Assembly (NCBI GenBank): GCA_949130485.1
Contig: OX422195.1
Coordinates: 7,286,566 to 7,350,565 of the forward strand
Reading direction: 5' to 3'
DNA length: 64,000 nt
Origin: Agelas oroides
Taxonomy: Eukaryota; Porifera; Demospongiae; Agelasida; Agelasidae
Below, in pieces: positions 58,563 to 64,000 of the stretch (position 1 is its first letter; each line of letters opens with the position of its first letter). Position numbers and translations under genes: made by a program. Under the pieces are notes generated by a model. It was not told where the DNA came from, made no database searches, and saw only the letters and a program-made list of their open reading frames with translations.

Positions 58563-59516
58563 AGGTTGCTGTGCTGTTGCTTGTCTTGCTTATTGTTGCC
58601 GATGGTAAGGTCCCACTGGGGAGAGCAGTTATGGGAGGCAGGGGTGGGAGGGGGGACTGATGGTAAGGTCCCACTGGGGAGAGCAGTTATGGGAGGCAGG
58701 GGGGATTTCACTTGCTGGTTGTATGTTTCCCAACAGGATGTCTGTGGAGGAACAGCAATGTACCATCGTTACCAATGCCCCATGACATTGAGCCCCTGCC
58801 TAGCAATGGTATGAAAGGGTGGTCAACACCTGCGGTACAAAAGATGTAACTCTACACTGTGGTAAAATTGGGAGGTGGTATGGGCCAAGTTTCCTCAACT
58901 GAAGTGACCCATCTTAGGTTAAACCAACCTCCAGTTTTTTCCACTGCATCATCTGTGCCGCGGATCACGTAGTAAGAAACCCCAGGCCTTCTCCCTCTGT
59001 TTTTGTGTACTGCAAGTGATCAAAAACTGGAAGTGGGGAAGGCCTGGGAATGGGGCTGGAAGGTTGTCTAATGTGAGTGATGTGAAAGATGACAATAACA
59101 AACGAACAGAGGCACAGGGATTTTTTTGCCCGTGCACTATCACTGATGAGTTTTCCTGAAGTGATAAAGTTAGTGTTCTTGATTTCTATACATGTTCATA
59201 CAGATGAGTGAACTAAACTGGGAGAGTGTGTGAGTGATGAGAAACAGCACACTTTCATTGTCAGTATTGAGTTGAAAAGAATGGTGCCGGTCTGTCTGAT
59301 AAGAATGTTACAGTATTACCCTCTCTCCTCTCTCCCTCCCCCAACTCCTTCTCCCAGGTGATCACTCCCCTGCTGATCTAGCAACCTCCGGACTGTGGGA
59401 GTCTACCTGCTGACAAAGGTCTTGTGTAGGTAAGTATCATAACCTCCTGAAAATATACCCATGGGTGATGAACTTTAGTTGCTTCTCAAAGTTGGGGTGG
59501 TGGGTATATTAAATTT

Positions 59517-59902
59517 TTGAACCAGGCTGAAACAGCTGTAAACAACTGTATACAGTTGCACTAGGGCAGGCCTCCAGTGGGGGAGGGTACAGTTTGAACC
59601 AGGCTGAAACAGCTGTAAACAACTGTATACAGTTGCACTAGGGCAGTCCTCCAGTGGGGGAGGGTACAGTTTGAACCAGGCTGAAACAGCTGTAAACAAC
59701 TGTATACAGTTGCACTAGGGCAGGCCTCCAGTGGGGGAGGGTACAGTTTGAACCAGGCTGAAACAGCTGTAAACAACTGTATACAGTTGCACTAGGGCAG
59801 GCCTCCAGTGGGGGAGGGTACAGTTTGAACCAGGCTGAAACAGCTGTAAACAACTGTATACAGTTGCACTAGGGCAGGCCTCCAGTGGGGGAGGGTACAG
59901 TT
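59517..59902 (+). repeat. 77-bp minisatellite, 5 units (copy B)
   Basis: Same array as 17135-17597 with one unit fewer. This single-unit change is the main structural difference in the otherwise near-identical part of the duplication. Confidence 0.97.
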
Positions 59903-60552
59903 TGAACCTCCACTATTCATGTCTACTTGTGGTCACTTGAGGTGGTTGGTGCAAGTGGTGCCCCAATAACATGCCTCTTCCACACCACTCCTACTGCCAA
60001 GCCAAGGTTTCACCATCAGGCAGCTAACTGTGTGCCCAAAACAAACCATGAAAGTTCTCCAGCAGTTCATTATGCTCTCCTTTTCTCTTGTTTAACGTTC
60101 TTTGTCTAAAGTTGTCCATGACTTGACTGCTAATAAGGAACAGCACTATAATTACATGCACGTACCTACAAGGCTTGAGGTAGTTGTGGACAAATTTAGA
60201 CAAAGTTATTTAAACAAAGGAAAAAGGAGTGCATAGTAAAGCATTACATGAGAGAATATGGTTGTCTACACAAAACAAGCAATTCCTGCCATCGTGGACA
60301 TCAAAGCTTCTGATCATTAATTGTTCACATGTGATCTAAAAGTAAGAAACAGCCCGATGTATTATCCTGAGGTCATGTTACTGCACTTTGTGAAAATTAG
60401 CAAAGATTCTTCGGCAATGATGGTATTTAGACAAAACTTCATTTGTGGTAAAACATTCCATGAGAGAATATGGTCAGCCATCTGTGTGATTCAAAATAGC
60501 AACATGTCAGTACTTTCAAGTGGTCAGTATTATCACAGTATATCAATACATG

Positions 60553-61168
60553 CAGGCCCGTAGGCAGGGGGGGTTCGAGGGGGTTCGTTCGAACCCCCAT
60601 TTTGGCCTCCAAACGATTTTATATGCACCGCTTAACTATACATTTTGAGCACCCTACCGTTTGAAATTGGTCCACTATATAGCCTCGATGCTATTTAGAA
60701 TCATCGCCGTCAAAACAAGTCTAGTTGCAGGCGAGTTTGTTCATGGAGGAACGCGCATGTAGCTGTTTACGCCACTGCTATGAAAGGACGCGCCTAAATA
60801 TGTGCGTAAATAAATCGCTATTTCTGGCGCTGGGGAGTTCACCAGTTGTCTTCTAGTGATGTCACCCCACCTGCTGTTCCGTCAACCTTAATACCTTCTC
60901 TCTTGGAAATTCGAAGTCAGCTGGCTTAGCAAATGCATATGTGGACAGCCAAAAATTGGATGCAATACTCTGCGAGCCATGTGGCTACTACGGCTCTGGT
61001 TTTGTCCCAAATGGCCTCAGAAGCAATCCCAGAGCATCTAATTTCTAAAATTTTCCTGGGGGAGCATGCCCCCAGACCCCCGTAGTCTTGCATGCTTATG
61101 CATGTATATATACATACACATCTGACATCCATGTAACCCCCCTTCTAAAAATCCTGGCTACGGGCCTG
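60553..61168. mobile_element. Non-autonomous DNA transposon with CAGGCCCGTAG ends, copy B
   Basis: Duplicate of 18248-18863 including the flanking ACATG. Confidence 0.75.
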
Positions 61169-61212
61169 ACATGTGTACACTGTGTTATCAATATCTGCAC
61201 AGGGTACATCAT

Positions 61213-61981
61213 GGCCGTAGCAAGCGGTCGGGCTAGTCGGGTTTTGCCCCGCCCACTTTTTTGCGGACTAAGCGTGCACATCTGTACTTTGAATACACAT
61301 GAAGTCATACGTGTATAAGAACTAGTAAGCCGAACCGTCTCGGAAAATGGCTGCCCATCATCGTGCAAATTTTACTGACAAAAAGGTAACGTTGAGTTAG
61401 GATTTTCAGCCATTTCAGTTTACTCGATGGCCATTCCTTACTGCGACGAAGCCTGTGCGCGGAATCCGAAATCACTAGCCTTGTTCCTCAGGCCCCATCC
61501 AGCTTTCCATCGTTTGCCGTACATAGTGCCAGTGACGGAAAGCTGGGCGGGAGCCTAGGAACAAGACTACTCATTCAGTGGTCAATGTGAATCAGAATCA
61601 GTGATGGAAGCTGGGCGGGAGCCTGGGAACAAGACTACTCATTCAGTGGTCAATGTGAATCAGAATCCTGCTTGCCTATGATCACAGCTAAGAAGCGATC
61701 TCCGAGCATTTGTTGTTTTGCTGCAGGTGCTATGTGCACTAAGTTACGCACAATCTGCGATCACTACCTCACAGAGAGTACGTGAAGCAACTATTGAAAT
61801 TCTGTTTGTTAAGAACTGCAGAACATATGAAATTTGGGGCCTAAAATAGCCTCAAAAGTGATCTCCTAGCGTCTAATTAAACAAAATTTTCCTGGGGGAG
61901 CATGTCCTCAGACCCCCCTAGATGCTACATGAGGTATATGTAGACTTGGCCCCACCACCTTCAAATAGCTTGCTACAGCCC
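61213..61981. mobile_element. Possible second inverted-repeat element, copy B
   Basis: Counterpart of 18908-19676; one C/T difference is visible near 61733. Confidence 0.45.
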
Positions 61982-62186
61982 TGTACATGTATCAACATGT
62001 GATACACTGAAACTGAAATATTGTCCCAACTCTAGTGACAACACAAGGAATGTTCCGTGGAACTAGTGCAATCTCACGAGTGAACTTTCGTTGTTTGTGT
62101 TGACCACACAATTAGCTGGCCTCATGTTGAAACCTTGGCTTGGAAGTACAGGTGTATGTAGCCACCAGTATGGGGAGTAGTGGTTG

Positions 62187-62425
62187 TAGTCTCATGCCCA
62201 GACCACACCCTCTCATGAGGAAAAGGGTCTGGTGACACAAGCCTGAATTCCTGGGCTCACTCCAGATTTTGAGAGTGACCAATGAGTGGCATTTATTGGA
62301 ATAAAGCACTTGGTACTCATACAGCTTTACAAATATAAAGTCTGAGCACTCCTATAAGCCCAAGGATTCACAGGCTTGTGTCACCAGACCCTTTCCTCTG
62401 TGGGTTGGGTCTGGGCATGAGACTA
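62187..62425. mobile_element. Foldback element with TAGTCTCATGCCCAGACC ends, copy B
   Basis: Duplicate of 19882-20120. Confidence 0.85.
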
Positions 62426-64000
62426 GTGTTATTATTTAAGCTTAAAAAATAATTAGGTTTTGACCTTTGGATCATCATAAAATCCTGAAATTGAATTTCT
62501 TACTTAAAATTAGAACTTACCTTGCATAAGAATAATATGTGGAGACGCGCAGTCCTGCTTCCACAAGTAAGTGTATAGCTGGTTTTTCCTAGAATTGTGT
62601 ACACACCTTGTCGAACTCGGTAACCAATGAAGGCAATACCAAGCTTCCTTTCGCTGGTTTGATGTATGGTCTGGAGTCTAAGCTACCTAAGTGTATAGCT
62701 GTGTTTTCCTCAAATTGCATCCGTACCTCGTCAAAAATCTGCAGCCGACAAAGGTAGTACCAAGCATCCTTTGCTACCTAGGTAGGTGTACAGCTGGCTT
62801 TTCCTTGAATTGTGTACATACCTCGTCAAACTCTGCAACCAATGAAGGCTGCACCAAGCGTAGCTTGGACTTGTAGGAAGGCCACGAAGGTTGGCTTCAG
62901 TCATATGCACCAAGTAAGAACAGCCTATGGCTGAATGGCTCATTAAACTTTCTCATTCTCATTCTTGCGCTAAATTGGATTAGTGTAAATAAATTAAGAC
63001 TCCAGCTTACGTAGAATTGGATTCATGATATATTTCTGGAATTGAATTTCTTATGTAAAATTGAATCATACGTAGTATTAGAATAATTGGGGTGAGCATG
63101 TGCGAGCCCCACACTAGTGAGTTGAATTGCAAATTTTTCATATCTATCTGATGTATGTCGTTCCGTATGTTTTTGGATGCTGTAATTTAACGCGGTAGCC
63201 GTGGGCCGCATGCTGACTGTAAGATTTTCGTACAACTTGGCAGCCAGCTTATCCTTAGGAAGCTAGCTCCAAGGTGAGCTTGAAAGATGACACTTATGAA
63301 AGACAGCCAGGAAGGACAGTTGGACATCGGAATTGGCAGCTGGAGCGTGAGTACCTACCGTATGTCTAAGTATACAAGCACTAACAGTTGTGTAGACAGG
63401 CTTAACACAGAAGGCGGCATGCAGAGACCCTGCTTTACAGCTGATGCATGGCGACTCCCATCTGCCAGCCTTTCTCTAAGATGCCCCAAGTAAGGACTAT
63501 GCATGACAAGCCAGGTTGTGTTCAGACTTAGTCTACAGAGTAGCTGCTTAGGTAGAACAAATGGCTCCATTGTGCTATTCCATCTAACAAGCTTACCCGT
63601 GTAGATGGTTTTTCAGTGTCTGCCCCTGGGGGTATTGACATATTGAGATATCTCTGTACTCTCTTGTAAATTGTTTAGTAAATTTCCCGAACCCCTCCGT
63701 AAACTACTGTCTGTTCTAGGAGTGTCAAGCGAAAATTTTTGTCCCAGGGTAGACATATAGCACTGTCATCCATAGGTGGTACCCTTGTTAAATGGAACCA
63801 CCCATTGTATTGTGCCACCCCATGACAAGCTACTCCCTCTGCAATTGTGACAGTTTTCTCTAAGCTGTTAAACACTTTTGCAGTCAGTAGAGTGACAAAC
63901 TTGTTGAGCTACATGCCACGGCCTGTGTGCTGTGATCTGATACTTCACTGGTAAAGCCTTGGCTGTGTAACAGTCCAATGCCGCTTGCTCACGCTCGCCC

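Overview
The window is eukaryotic. It has a spliced gene with GT-AG introns, minisatellites, satellite arrays, miniature inverted-repeat elements and a DIRS-type (tyrosine recombinase) retrotransposon. A metazoan is most likely. A non-bilaterian animal such as a sponge is my guess, based on the Kelch-Roc-COR-Death domain mix and the DIRS element; nothing here proves the taxon.

Layout. Positions 1-21695 and 51843-64000 are two direct copies (A and B) of one segment, so a single gene lies between two copies of its own flanking DNA. Copy A holds material absent from B, notably a block at about 663-9370 that contains a near-complete DIRS-like element (2435-8259: gag, reverse transcriptase/RNase H, tyrosine recombinase). 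Both copies hold a decayed minus-strand DIRS relic (gag and recombinase only), two exon-like fragments resembling the USP7 catalytic domain, several inverted-repeat elements, and minisatellites whose copy number differs between A and B. From about 14580 (A) and 56960 (B) onward the copies are almost identical. Before that they differ visibly, with many indels.

From 21.7 to 27.2 kb lies intergenic DNA with a pyrimidine tract, a 22-bp minisatellite of about 33 units, and four 172-bp tandem units just upstream of the gene. From 27210 to 51565 (+) I reconstruct one nine-exon gene of 1246 codons in which every splice phase joins in frame. It encodes six Kelch blades, a Roc GTPase domain, a COR-like region with a Cys-rich tail, and a C-terminal Death domain. 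Its first intron is 11 kb, mostly a 184-187 bp satellite with a higher-order repeat. Its third intron carries a related satellite in the opposite orientation. Its fourth intron carries a 41-bp minisatellite of about 37 units.

How it fits together. The gene product looks like an intracellular GTPase scaffold with a protein-binding propeller and a Death-domain output, in the style of DAPK/Roco proteins. Position 1 corresponds to a point about 280 bp downstream of the stop codon, so a paralogue 3' end is expected just left of the window and another 5' end right of it. That is either a tandem gene array or a haplotype-duplication artefact of assembly.
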